The translations under genes were made by a program, and so were the position numbers. 64,000 nucleotides of DNA, taken from the NCBI RefSeq assembly GCF_037975245.1, contig NC_092579.1, positions 15,572,178-15,636,177 on the forward strand, in the 5' to 3' direction. The notes beneath the pieces were generated by a model that was not told where the DNA came from, did not search any database, and worked only from the letters and a program-made list of their open reading frames with translations. Positions 1 through 13,100 of the stretch are shown piece by piece. Every line of letters begins with the position of its first letter. The stretch's first letter is position 1. The stretch is from Apostichopus japonicus (taxonomy: Eukaryota; Echinodermata; Holothuroidea; Aspidochirotida; Stichopodidae).

Positions 1-150
1 TTGAAGTTACATCTCCCTCTGAGCAACCCTCTCCCTCTGAGTTTAATGTGCAACTTAAATCAATTTCTCCATTCTATCATAAACAATATTCTGTTATTCC
101 TTTTGTTATGCTTAAATTGATTTTTCATAAATTTGGCATGTTTTCTTCAG

Positions 151-293
151 GTCGGGTGTCATTCTTCACGTCTGGTTCTGAGAATGCGCATTACGTGGAG
201 AAGGTGACGGATGGTACCCGGTATGCTTTGACCGTTTCTTTCACCTGTGACCCAAGCAAAGCCATACAGGCACTCATGGGCCGTAACAGCTAA
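151..293 (+). CDS. OGFOD3: OGFOD3-like 2-oxoglutarate/Fe(II) oxygenase, last exon only
   Basis: A TTTTCTTCAG acceptor ends at 150 and the stop codon TAA is at 291-293. The exon enters in phase 1, so the first codon is x|GT, and it encodes RVSFFTSGSENAHYVEKV followed by TRYALTVSFTCDPSKAI and a short tail. The SGSEN..H.VEKV..GTRYA....F.C.P pattern matches my recollection of the C-terminus of OGFOD3, a membrane-associated protein with a prolyl-4-hydroxylase-type dioxygenase fold. The His of SEN..H and the Arg of GTRYA would be the distal iron ligand and the 2-oxoglutarate-binding residue typical of the family. Everything upstream lies outside the window, so the gene is partial here. A possible poly(A) signal AATAAA lies at 2162-2167. 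Another P4H-like oxygenase is possible but less likely given the near-identity of the SGSEN block. Confidence 0.82.
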
Positions 294-487
294 TACCCAA
301 TTATGAAACCTCTAACAGTACTGAAAACATGATTTTTTGGGGGAAAATTTATATTATGATATCATGGGGGTTATGACACATGTGATATATAACTCTGAGG
401 TGCAACATCAACGTATTGAAGGAAGATTGCAACCTCTATGTAATAAACAGTAATCTGGTTGCAGGACAGGAGGAACAATCCCAAAAC

Positions 488-715
<228 letters not shown>

Positions 716-1569
716 TGTATTTCATTTATTTGTTTATTATAACACACAATGATAACTCTATTTACAAATGTGATACAGTTACAATTTAAATTTATGTTAC
801 GAAAGGAATTTAAAACCCTTTCTAGGCTTGTGAGGCAGATCACATCCTTCTAAATAATGCAAGAACAAAAGAAGAGGGAAAAATATATATATATATATAT
901 ATACCAATCTATCAATAAGTGTTTTTGTAGTACTTAATATGCTTGTTCTCAAAACACGAACGTGAGTTGCAAATTTGTTGGGAAGCACATTCCATGCAGA
1001 GGATACATATATGTTATATGTGTCATGTGACGGCATTATCCAGCCATGGTTTGAGTGGCGAAGAAACTTGGCTGTTTCACCAGTTTCACTATGTGGAATT
1101 TCACAATTGTTACAACAAAAGTGCCTTAGAGAACTCATGAGAAGTGTAGTCAGAATGTATCAGGTTTTTTCTTTAGCTAGTTTTGTTTCGTCATCTCAAC
1201 AAAAATTGTCCTTCTTTCATTAATATTTTGTAGTTTTTTCCCTTATTGATTCAAATGAGTGCAATTCCTATCATAGCAATGTATATATTCACTGTTCGAT
1301 TTGTTTTTATTGGGGGGGGGGGAGGGGGGTTGTGGTGAAATTGCTCTCAGTCGATGAAACTATTGGATTTTATGTTCTGAATCAATCATGAAGATTTGAA
1401 GATGTATTAGAAGGTATTACCGTGGCATTTTTAGAAAGAAGCAGATTGCATACTTTCAGCTAAATAAGAAATATTTAAAGCTTACTTTTTGCATCAGCCT
1501 ACTACAGAGTTGAATTCTTAGAAGTTTTAACCCATTTTTGTCAGGTTCTTACCCAACAATCAAGTAATC

Positions 1570-1857
1570 TTAAGGCTTCATATGGAGGGGGGTGGGGTAG
1601 GGGCTGTTGAATATTTTAATTGCATTTTACTTTAATTGCTTCTTAGATGAGGGGGTTATATACATGCCATATCACAAATTGCATTTTATGACAGTATGTT
1701 CTGTATCTTGGTAAGAGCCTCATATGGAGGGGGGTGGGGGGCAGGGGGGTAGGGCCTGTGGAATATTTTATTTGCATCTCCTCTTAATTGAGGGGGTTGT
1801 ATACGTGCCAATTAACAGATTGCATTTTATGACAGTATGTTCTGTATCTTGTTAAGA
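1570..1857. repeat. Tandem duplication, about 140 bp x 2
   Basis: Two adjacent copies begin with TCATATGGAGGGGGGTGGGG and end with TATGTTCTGTATCTTG.TAAG. The first starts near 1576 and the second near 1719. They differ by scattered substitutions and by the length of the G tract. Confidence 0.85.
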
Positions 1858-3143
1858 GCGAAGACTTTTAATGCGGCTGGTTACATTAATGATGTAGATT
1901 CTATCGCTATCAAATGCCTTTCAACAGGAACTATACTGTCTCAATTATTACTATTTCTTAATTTGCAATCTCAACAAATTTTTTAATCTTGAGAGAGTTT
2001 GCTGCTTTCAAAAGATTTGATCATTAAAAATGAATTTTTAAAGGATGGTGATCAACATTAAAAACAATGCTACTATTGTCTGCTGGGGCAACCAGTAAAA
2101 AGGTTTCATTGTGGATGTACAGATTCGTAATCATTTTGTGGAATAGATTCTTTAGAAAATGAATAAATATAATGTTCAGTCAAATATATCTTCATTTTAT
2201 GTGTGTCTCTTAACTGTGTTGAAGGTATGAAATGAAAACATAACAATGGATATGAGAAATTACAAGTTTATTTTCAGACATCAAACACTAGCTGTTCAGC
2301 TAAGTTGTCATAATATCACTTTTACAATTTAAAAAAGTATACAAGTTAATTTATGTCATCTCACATTTCTAATCTAAAATAAAAGATTAATAACTGGTTA
2401 ATTAACCGGTGGTATTTCCATAGATCATCATAATCATCATCAATTCTGTCATGTCCAAACGAATTTTTTTGGTAATTAGAGTAATTAATAATTAGACATT
2501 GGAACTTGTTTGATATATCCTGCGGAGATGAATTATGAATATTCATAAAAGTGTGGGAACTCCAATTGCATATTCAGTGAAAAACCCTGATTGGCCTTTC
2601 ATAAGAAGGTTTGAACTGACACAGCTGTTTTAATAGCAGTCTGACAAGATTTCATAAAAAAAAATTATTATTTGAAGTTTTATTGCAAAATATCATTTTC
2701 AGTGCTTTCATTTGCATCATAGTATTAATATCACATGGAAACAATATAAAACAACATGATATATAAATTTACTTAATCCCCTGATTATGAATGTCATTTG
2801 TGAAGCGAACTGTAAATGTCCATCGGTACAAATGCACACTTGCATCCCATCCAACCTCCCAACTCCTCTACAAATCCCTTCCCCAAATCCCCTCCCCAAT
2901 TCACCTTCCCCACTTTTAATAGAGATGCGAATGGTAAGCTTGCTACCCGGTAATCAAACCAGACGGATAAAACTGACACCAGTGTCCACGGCTCATTTCA
3001 TAAATTCAGTGATGGCACTTAAAGGGATTAAAAAGAAGTTAAAACCTAGTCAACCGACCATTACTATCATCCTCACTACTGTATATGGACAGCATCACAA
3101 TGACAACCATGTGACATTACCGAGAAGCCAGGGATGAACTTTT

Positions 3144-3246
3144 CCCCCTCCCTCCCTCCCTCCCTCCCTCCCTCCCTCCCTCCCTCCCACCCCCTCCCTC
3201 GCTTGAATAGATTAAATAATATTCATCTGTAACCCCCCCCCCCCCC
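3144..3246. repeat. (CCCT)n simple repeat followed by a poly-C run
   Basis: TCCC units repeat from about 3147 to 3200, and a run of about 15 C lies at 3232-3246. The opposite strand is G-rich and could fold into a quadruplex. Confidence 0.9.
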
Positions 3247-3949
3247 ATCAAAATCAAGCCAGCAGAGACACACACAGAAATCTGAGTAGAAACTGGCTGA
3301 AATCAAAAAGGTCATGTGTTATGTAGTATATTACTGTTTAGACAGTTACGTATTATACCATAGAAAGGAGTACAGTTCCATGATCACAACAAATCCATGC
3401 ATGCTGTTAATAAACCTTGTTGAAACATTAATATGGAGATTTGTACAATGGCAGCTACTGTCAATGTGGCAAAAAGAGGAATTCACTGTTTAACTTAAAA
3501 CCATCGTGAAATACACGTGATGCACCCTTTAATATACAGGGCAAAGTATACCATGGAACCTGGCCGGCATTAGAAACTACCAGACGAGGTCTGTATCGTA
3601 GACAACCCTCAGTGTTAAATATTACATCCAATGAGAAGTTATGAACAAAAGATTGCAATCCCTCCTTCTCCAGTTATTCTTCACCTATATCAGTCTCTCT
3701 GTAACTCAGATTCTATTAAAGAATGAAACCTTTAAACTTGAAAAGAATATGGGAAAGAAATTGCAATAAATGTTCAAGGTACTCAAGCTATTAAATAAAG
3801 GGAAGAAATTACTGTTGGTAATCTTACTGTTGAAGAGCAATGCCTCTAAAATTTGTGTTGCAAACTATAGAATTTCACTTAAAAATTTTGTCTCTAAATT
3901 GAATGAAAGGAAATCTGTCATCTAGAGAACTAATCAAAGCTGCAATTAT

Positions 3950-4670
3950 AATGGCACCATTGACAAATTATGACACCATAGTTATATGTGACACCCTAGT
4001 ATCATAATGAAACTCTAGTATTATTGTGTCATCATGTCATTCTAGTATCGCTGTCTTCCAATTATCATTGCATCCCCCTAGGATGATTGCATCACCCTAG
4101 TATCATTGTCACCCTACTGTTATTGCATCTAACTAGTATCATTGTTGCATCCTAATATCATTGCATCACTCTAGTACCAGTGTGTCACCCTAGTGTTATT
4201 GTCACCCTAGTATCATTGCATCACCCTAGTGTCATTGCATCACTCTAGTATCAGTGTGTCACCCTAGTATTATTGTCACCCTAGTATCATTGCATCACTC
4301 TAGTATCAGTGTGTCACCCTAGTAGCAGTGTGTCATCCTAGTATCATTGCATCACCCTAGTATCATTGCATCACTTTAGTACCATTGCATCAACCTAGAG
4401 TCAATAGGTCTCCCTAGCACCATTGTGCATCCCTAGTATCATTGCAGCACCCTAGTATCATTGCATCACTCTAACATCAGTGTGTCACCCTAGTATTATT
4501 GTCACCCTAGTAACATTGCATCATTCTAGTATCATTGCACCACTCTAGTATCAGTGTGTCACCCTAGTATCATTGCATCACTCTAGTATTATTGTCACCC
4601 TAGTATCATTGCATCACCCTAGTGTCATTATGTCTCCCTAGCACCATTGTGTCACCCTATTATCAATTAA
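3950..4670. repeat. 19-bp minisatellite (CATCACCCTAGTATCATTG-like)
   Basis: About 35 degenerate units with the core CACCCTAGTATCATTG occur, often 19 bp apart. Some units lack a few bases or carry CACTCTAGTATCAGTGTG variants. Interspersed variants recur in blocks, which suggests growth by duplication of multi-unit segments. Confidence 0.93.
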
Positions 4671-5084
4671 TAATGTCACTGACTACACTAGTCTGGTATT
4701 ATAAAATAACCATAAAGTGTACACAACTTTACTGTGTGAAAGTGTCAAACACTGATTTACTAATGATAGTAACATATGAATATTTGAAATTTATGTAACA
4801 ATTTGATGATGCTAAAATTTCTTCCTTAAATTTAATAAGAACCACTCACAATTGAGAAATAATTTGTCCTTCCTACTGCATAGTTTGAGAGATAGGCCAT
4901 AGTACAAGAAATGTCCTTTGCTCTTGTAAAAAATTTGAAGAAATATTTTCCACAAACCCTCTCAGAATTATAAGCAAAGCCATTACAACAACCAGAAAGC
5001 CAGTAAGCTTTTTGTGATTCCTTGCCAATTGAGATTATAATCCCAAGATTTCATCATTGTTGATTAAATTGATCAGCAAGGTTC

Positions 5085-5700
5085 TTTCACTGACTGTGGA
5101 CCTACCTACTAAATATGTTAACTTACCATGTTAACAAGCAAAAATCAAGTCAAGCCCTGCCCACTAACGAAAGTGCATAATATCACATTGAACATACGTT
5201 ATCATGTACCCGCTATCTACCAACACCTCCATACAAAGTATGATTCAATTCTGAAAATGTTTACATTTGACCCTGTGACATTATTATTCATGAGATGAGC
5301 ACCAAAATCAATAGGGTTCATCTACTCACTATGGCGCATCTACGTACCAAGTATGACTTGTTATTTAGTTACCGTGTTTACAATCTATTTTAGTGGAAAT
5401 AAACTTAAGCCGCTTCCCCTAATAAATATGCATAATATCAACTTGAACATAAATCACCATGTACCCGTTATCTACAAACATATTAATATCAAGTACAAAT
5501 AAATTCTGACTTTTGGTTGCGGAGTTATTAGCATTTGAAGACTTTTACGTTTGACCTTGTGACCATCATATATATTCTTGAGATGAGCACCCAAATCAAT
5601 AGGGTTCTTTCACTCAGTATGGTGCATCTATGTACCAAGTATGACTTTAATCCAACTTGCCGTTGTTGAGTTATCATGTTTACGAGGCAAGGGTGTCACA
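5085..5700. repeat. Imperfect direct duplication, about 290 bp x 2
   Basis: The landmarks GTGCATAATATCACATTGAACAT, CATGTACCCGCTATCTAC, TTTGACCCTGTGACAT, GAGATGAGCACCAAAATCAATAG and GTACCAAGTATGACTT all recur in the same order about 300 bp further on. The block resembles an old dispersed repeat of marine invertebrate genomes, but I cannot name the family. A short CA microsatellite follows at 5700-5716. Confidence 0.75.
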
Positions 5701-7131
5701 TACACACACACACACAAACGCAATCACCATTGGATAGATTCCTTGAGCCTTAGGGCAAGGAATCAAAAAGTTGTAATAGATCAAAACAATGGTGTATTGT
5801 CTTTAAATGAAAACAGTTCACGTCTTGTTACGACAATCATCTCAGCAGTCATTTTGTCAACATTTGGATTATGGAGTTTTGAGCAAACTACACAGAATAT
5901 ATGTAGATATTTTTATTTTTGGTGCAGCAATAAACAATATTTCTCTATTTTGCAAAAGTGGAAAGCAAAACTGATTTATATCTGAATAAGAGGTTGAAAG
6001 TTGTTAAAGAAACAGGATCACACACGTGATACATGCAGTGTTAGATTTACGCTTATAAGCTATTTCTTAATAAGTCAATTCTTAAGCTGGATATATACAT
6101 TGCGTTGGTTGTTTGGCATTGAAAAGCAAACTCACACACATAAACTGGATACTTCTAAATCTAATCAAGAAAATTGATCTGGTTACAACAATTAAACCGA
6201 TTACTCCTATGGCATCAGCATGGCACCTAAACATGCTAGAAATTAAATTTATGGTCACCTATACTCACATTTTTTACAAGCATTTTGTAGTCACCCCACA
6301 CTGAGTTATACTGCATTTGTCTATTTTAACACTCTTCAACGTCTGAACATAATTTCATTGACGAGCAAACCTCTATATTTAAGTACTTTTTGACAACTTC
6401 TAGCAATTTTAACTATGCCAAAAAATTTGGGCTTATACTGATTACCTTTAACAATGAGTTATAGCAAAAAAATTGCTGAGGTCTTATGAATAGAATAGTT
6501 ATTTCCATGTGTATTTTTTCCCCTAAAAATTTTAGTAAAATTACATAAACACACTTTATATTAGATATACCAATGGCTACATCAAGGAATGTATGTACCA
6601 CCCTAGTGTTCCTTCACCATTGTTTCCAGATAGCAAAAAAGTTTCATACATTAATCATTTCTGAACTCAAACCACCATGGTTTGGATTGATGTCTTAACA
6701 GTTTGGTTTGGTTTGGGGGGGGGGGGGGTTGCCAGGTATGGCACTCTCAGACTTGGTTTCCGTCTTGTAAGCATTATGCATATATATAAAGTATATTAAA
6801 AGTTGGTTTCTGGACTTATTCAACTTTAACAGACCATGATTTTCCCCGGAACCCTCTGCAGAATCCTTTTGCCCTCGCAGACCTTGTAGACATATTTTAC
6901 AGAATCATTAATGTTTCCTGGATGTCATGTTGTAATAAAGTTGGCTCTAATTAAACCTGTATAGAATTCATGCATTTATGTATACAAAACTTCACTGTTT
7001 GGAACAATGTCTAAGATAATGATCAATTTTCCCTGAATTAAACAAATTTATATTTGTAAGTCGTCCTTGATTTTATCGCTCTGTACATTGCTTACTCTGC
7101 CTCTCCCGCCTCCTTCTCCTCCTTCTTTCTG

Positions 7132-10100
7132 TTATTTCATCTTCCACTTTCCATCCTCCAAATGGTAGATATGCGGATCCGTGTTTGGGAAGATCATTCT
7201 CGACATCGGATTCGATAGCATAAATTTGAAAGTCTCTCTCGTCTTCTGCACATAACCTGGCTTCTCAACCTCTGGGGATGTCGATGTATACTGTGAATAA
7301 TGAAGAAAAAAACCAACTTGAAAACACACAGCATTTCAGTCTGAGTTCCTCAATAAGTATGAGGGAAGATATCTCACCAAAATAGAGTCCCTCTCAACTT
7401 TAACAAACACGCAACTCCTTGATCATCTTCTATAGTAATTCCTCCAGAATTTCATCAGAATTCCATTTGTACTTATGTCCTATCACCTCAGCATCAGTTA
7501 ACACCCTGTTCCCCCCCTCCCCCACTCCCAATAGAAAGATATTCTTGAACACAAACATATGCTCAGTTCTTTTAGTTCATAAACTTGCCATCCTCCTTCA
7601 ACATTCCAATTAATAATATTCTTGGTTACCTTCACCACCTCTTACTATTAGTAGTTCCAATCATTGTTAAATGTTTCTGTTTCTATACAGTGCTGGTTCA
7701 CTTACCGCAAGAAAGATATCATCTGGTAGTGAAAGTAGTGTTGCCAGATGCCTAGGTACACGATAATTGAATGGGTGTATCCTAAACTCTCCCGATTCAG
7801 GGAAGTACACCTGTGTCATCTGGAACGATAACAAGCATAAACGTCAAGGATACGATCAAGTTGTGGAAATACAAGAGGATTTTAATAACATTAATGAAGT
7901 TTTCTGTTCATGCTCTATCAGACATGCCTCTTCACGTCACTGCAAACTTGTTCTGGTATGGCAAACCGAATGATACACATAATGGGGCCCATCTGCAAAT
8001 ACACTTGCAAACTTGTACAAAGAATCTGTGTGCTTCAGTATGTCAAAGAAACACAAGAGACTTTGTCAGGTAACAATGCCACCCCCCCCACACCCCGCAC
8101 ACCCCCATCCTTGTCGTCAAAGCTTAGTAACACCAATGATTGTAGAACAAGCATAGGAATGAACTTTCACATTAATTTTCTGATAAGGATCTTACACATT
8201 CTTGGAAACAGTTTGACTGTCACTAGCAGTATTAAAAACTCAGCCTCTAAATATGGACTTTCATTGGATGACAACAAATACACTACTTTATTTGACATTT
8301 GCTTTCTATGTATATTTCTGATTATTTAAAACCTGCTGTTTCTAGGTCATTACAACCACTGAATGGACTACGTCTGCAGCATGAACTTACTGCCTGGACA
8401 TCTCCAAAGATTCTTGCAGACCTTAGCATCGCATTTGGACCCTTGTCTTCAAATTCAGCTGGAAAAATTTTACCGGTTTTCACGTTGACTCCTGAAATTA
8501 TAACAACTGGTTATTAAGAGTTAGGTTCTAGATGAAACAGGGTAAAAAAACAATGAACAAAAAATTTAGGAGCAACATATATCTTCCTAGCTAATAAACA
8601 AAGACTTTGAGAGCATCATATCTTGCTAGCCAATGAAAAGACAATTCAAAAGCATCAAATATCTTGCTAGCCAATGAACAACATCTTCAGGAGCATTAAA
8701 TATCTTGCTAGCCAATGAACAAAGAGTTTAGGAGCATCAAATATCTTGCTAGCCAATAAACAAAGATTTAAGAAGCATCAGATATATAGCTAGCAAATGA
8801 ACAAAGACTTTATGAGCATAAAATATCTTGCTAGCCAATGAACAAATACTTTTGAAACATCATATATCTTGCTAGCCAAAGAACAAAGAATTTAGGAGCA
8901 TCAAAAATCTTGCTAGCCAATGAACAAAGACTTTAGGAGCATCAAAAATCTTGCTAGCCAATGAACAAAGACTTAAGGAGCATCAAAAATCTTGCTAGCC
9001 AATGAACAAAGACTTTAGGAGCATACAATATCTTGCTAGCCAATAAACAAAGACTTTAAGAGCATCAACTATCTTGCTAGCCAATGAACAAAGACTTTAG
9101 GAGCATCAAAAATCTTGCTAGCCAATGAACAAAGACTTTAGGAGCATCAAATATCTTGCTAGCCAATGAACAACAGACTTTAGGGGCAATAATAATTTCA
9201 CAATGCACTCACATAGTCTTGTAAATGAAGAATGGAAAACTGAAAATCTGAGAAATTACAAGCAACTTCAATCTGCTCCTTCCATGTTGTTTATAACATC
9301 AATTTTCTGTAGTTGAAATATCTAGGAAACATTACATAAAAACGCTCAATTTGTCTTGAAATACATTCCCAGCTGTTGTCTGGGTTAAATGTCAAACAAA
9401 ACTGTTTACACAGACTGACACAGTACTAAAAAGTACTGTGGATTCTGACTGCCTCCCCCAACAAAGAAATTGTTACATAGGGATAGTCAACAAAGCATAG
9501 GATATGTAATTCGAAGGCCACCAGCTCAAATCAGGCTATAGCCAAAAATTTCTTATTCTTTTTTAATGTAACACCCTTCTAATATAGTCAGACCTGATAT
9601 TGTTACACACATTCATTTCGTTCAACAATCACCTGTCGCTGATCCAATGAAAATCTCAAAGATAACCTGCAAATAATTTGTCAAGCAATATTGAATTGAC
9701 CCACCACTTTGACTATTATTCTTTTTGAGTGCAGTCCATGGCATTTCTACTGCCATTGATCAAATATAAATAATGCCAAGAGACATGAGAAAGTTAAACA
9801 AATAATAGATTAAATTTGCTTTCAAAATGTTTGTACTGACACCATCCATTCATAATAGTATAATTTTCAAGACAACAGGTAGCTTGACAAAATGGACGGT
9901 TTTGAAAGGTTTTGAGCTCTGCTGGGTACACACCATCTATTTAGAACTTTATTTAAGTAGCAGTCTACTGCAAATGGGTGGAACATGGCAGGCTGGACTC
10001 ACCGACTCCATAAAGAACAGGCCAATTAATGTCTCCTCTTACTACATTGTTAACCTCTGTATAAAGGAAAAGGTACAAACCGTAAGCTGAATTCTATAAC

Positions 10101-13100
10101 TTTAGCCAGTTTTCTTTAAAAAAATAATCATAATAAATTTACTATCAAGAAATGCTTTTTAATAACAATAAAACAATGTTTTCTTAATGAATGGCTTTAT
10201 CGTACTGTTTCATTTGCAATACAAAAAAAAAACCTTGCAGAAAAAAAAGACAAACTCTGCCAAGTGTCTCATCAGAGAGGTTATAAGGATGAATGAGAAT
10301 AAAACAAAGCACTAGAGTTTTGAAAGGAAACGAAGAGCCAGCGTTCAACCAGGCGCTCCATCAGGATTTAGGGATTAAAAAGTCAGTGTTCAGCTTTATA
10401 CTCCATCAGGATTAAGGCAACAAAGAGCCGGCCTTCAGCTTTGCGCTCCGTCAGGATTTAGGGAACAAATCTAAGATCCGGATTATCAGATATTTGTGTA
10501 GCACTATGCTTTAAATATCCTGCACAAGAACACTCCCAACAAGTCACAAAAGGGTTACACAGTCAAGGACTGGTTTACAGCTGTATTCGTCCATGTAAGC
10601 TTCGATGTGTAATTTATCAGCATCTCCTATTACAGGGTATACTATGCTGGCAAACTGGAAAATGCTTGAGTCTGACAAGATATATAGTATGTCATTTTGG
10701 GGCCACATGCAGTGGGATTGTACATGAAATGGCATGGTCAACCATGACTGCTCTTGTCAGAACTTTAAATGGTTTGTGTTTGTCCTCTAATTTGATTGAA
10801 GTATTGATTGAAGTACAATACTGTGATCCACTGTAAAACATATGGACAAATTTAACTGACTAATTTGTCAGCCTAAAGAATCTACTTTGGTGTCTCTTTG
10901 AAAAAAAACATAGTATTCATTCCCAGTTTATAATATTCAATATTCAAAAACATAACAGAGTGATGAGAGAGGAGCAGGATAGTGGGGGGGGGGGAGGGTT
11001 ACTATGAGTGTCTGACATCTTGCAATGCATGAATGTGTGGGTGCACAGGTGCTGATCCTCACCTCACAGAATGAACCAAATATTTGGAATTTAAAGAAGA
11101 AATTGTTAGATGGGATGATACAAGAAGGTTATTTTAACAATTAATAGTACAAATGAATAGTATACCTGTGCAGCATAAAGATTGCAAATGAATGTTTGTT
11201 CCCTGATTTTGTAAGGCAGCTAAGGAAGAAAAGAGAATGGAGGAGTTTAAAGTCTGTGAAAATAACATTACAAATTACATGTTACCTCAAAAAAAGAGTT
11301 TCATATTGTCTACTATAATGATGTGATAAGGGATAACCTGTAGTATTCTTTGTTAAAAAATATAAATATATTTTAGTATGCCTTTCTCTTCCTAATCTGT
11401 CTAAGCCAGAAAACAATAAGCAAAATTGTGATCTCTTTTTGGAAGATCACATTTGAAGAGTGTCTCCTCCTTTTTTGTCTTAAGTTTGGTAACTTGGGTC
11501 CACAATTCTATGTGACTACCTACGAGGAGATAATGCCCAGTCGAAGCTCCAGCTGTATTAATCTTGCTGTATTAATCTGTTACAGTTAATATCTTCAAAA
11601 TCAATTTGAAAGTAGCATTCACCATAAAAATTAACGATCGATTTTAAACGTATCAGACAACAAAGAGTAACTGTACAAAAGGAATGGTCTCCCTTTAGTG
11701 AACACATCACGGCTACAGCTTTCAATGAAGAAACCTGGTGACTGAGTGGATAAATCACAAACACAATAAACACAATGGTTCTTTCGCTTACCATGTGGGT
11801 GGTTCAGATATAGACTAGCTCAACCAAAATGATTTAAATATCTTCCTGTGAACCATTTTCCCAGCTTGACAATTTCAAACAGTGGCGATTTCCATCCAAG
11901 TTGATGTACCGATTATTAAACCTGTTACCTAAAGTAGGGGGATGACCAATCCACAGAACTCATTTACTGAGAGAAATCTCTTTTTGTCTGTACAGTAAAC
12001 AACTTAATAGGTATTGAAGCTAGTAACTCAATTGAGACTGGTGGGCTTTGAAGAGAAGATCTGATTAATATTCACTGAAGTACACTGTCACATTGGAATA
12101 AGGATAAACCCTTCCTGAATTAAATAGACTTACCAATCACATTGCATGTTAGATGTGCAGAGGTATTCTTTGAATCACAGAAACCGCCGAATAGATGTGC
12201 CTCAATTCTGTTGAATTTAATGAACAATATGCAAACATTAATATAGTATAGCCAACAAATTATCCTGTATTTTTTCTACTTTTTATATTAAAAATACAGA
12301 AACTCATTCTGTTGTTAGTAACATTGGCAACTTCTTTAATGGCTAATTTCAAGGTATATCAATTTTCTGCTGCTAGGTGAAAACAACTTGCATATATAGC
12401 AAATTTAATCGTGCAGGGCATGGATTGTTTGTGTATGTAAGTTCTGTCATAGTTTTATGTATCTGGCAACTGTGCTGAAGTCATATCACCATGGCAACTA
12501 TAGTGAAAATAATATCTTTAATTTGCTTTATATCATTTATACACAAAGAAAGATAATATTCATTAGCAACCGAGACAGCAGTTTAAAAAACCTGCAACTT
12601 AGATAATTTGAAAGAGCAGTAAAATATTAAAATTTATCCCATTTCAAAGCAAGGAATGCATTTATCATATCTACTGTAGTGTGATCCATTTCCTGGAGTA
12701 GCTGATAGCTTTAGCCAGCCAAGATCAGTTGCCTTCAAACAATCACATCTACAGTTATGAACAAACTCTTGAGATGGGACTATTTTCTAAGCTCACATTG
12801 CAGACGATAAAACTGAAATTTCTAGAGTGACACTTGCCGTTAGATGAAGATTTAATGCTTTACATATTGATATGCGATGCATAAAATAGCTGGTAAGGCC
12901 TTAAAATGTCCCTGGAGAAAAAATTAGTTTGAAAAGTGAAAGTTTAAATACCATCCTTGAGAAGGGCTGGCATCATTTTTTCTAAGCTCACATTGCAGAT
13001 GATAAAAGTGAACTTTCTTTCTGATAGAGTGACATTTGCTGTCAGATGAAGATTTAATGCTTTACATATTGATATGCGATGCATAAAATAGCTGGTAAGG

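Noticed and set aside
7813-8517. Plus-strand ORFs with plausible acceptors inside the NTAN1 span
   Set aside because: They are partly the antisense of NTAN1 exons 7 and 8. The minus-strand reading gives the conserved protein.
10559-10671. Possible NTAN1 exon on the minus strand (SIVYPVIGDADKLHIEAYMDEY)
   Set aside because: It has acceptor, donor and fitting phases and loosely aligned to NTAN1. The exons at 8491-8391 and 7819-7706 cover the same region of the protein with far better similarity and exact phase, so it is chance.
11166-11552. Two short exon-like segments on the minus strand (11166-11219, 11520-11552)
   Set aside because: They were considered as NTAN1 exons and replaced by 8491-8391, which carries VNVKTGKIFPAEFEDKGP.
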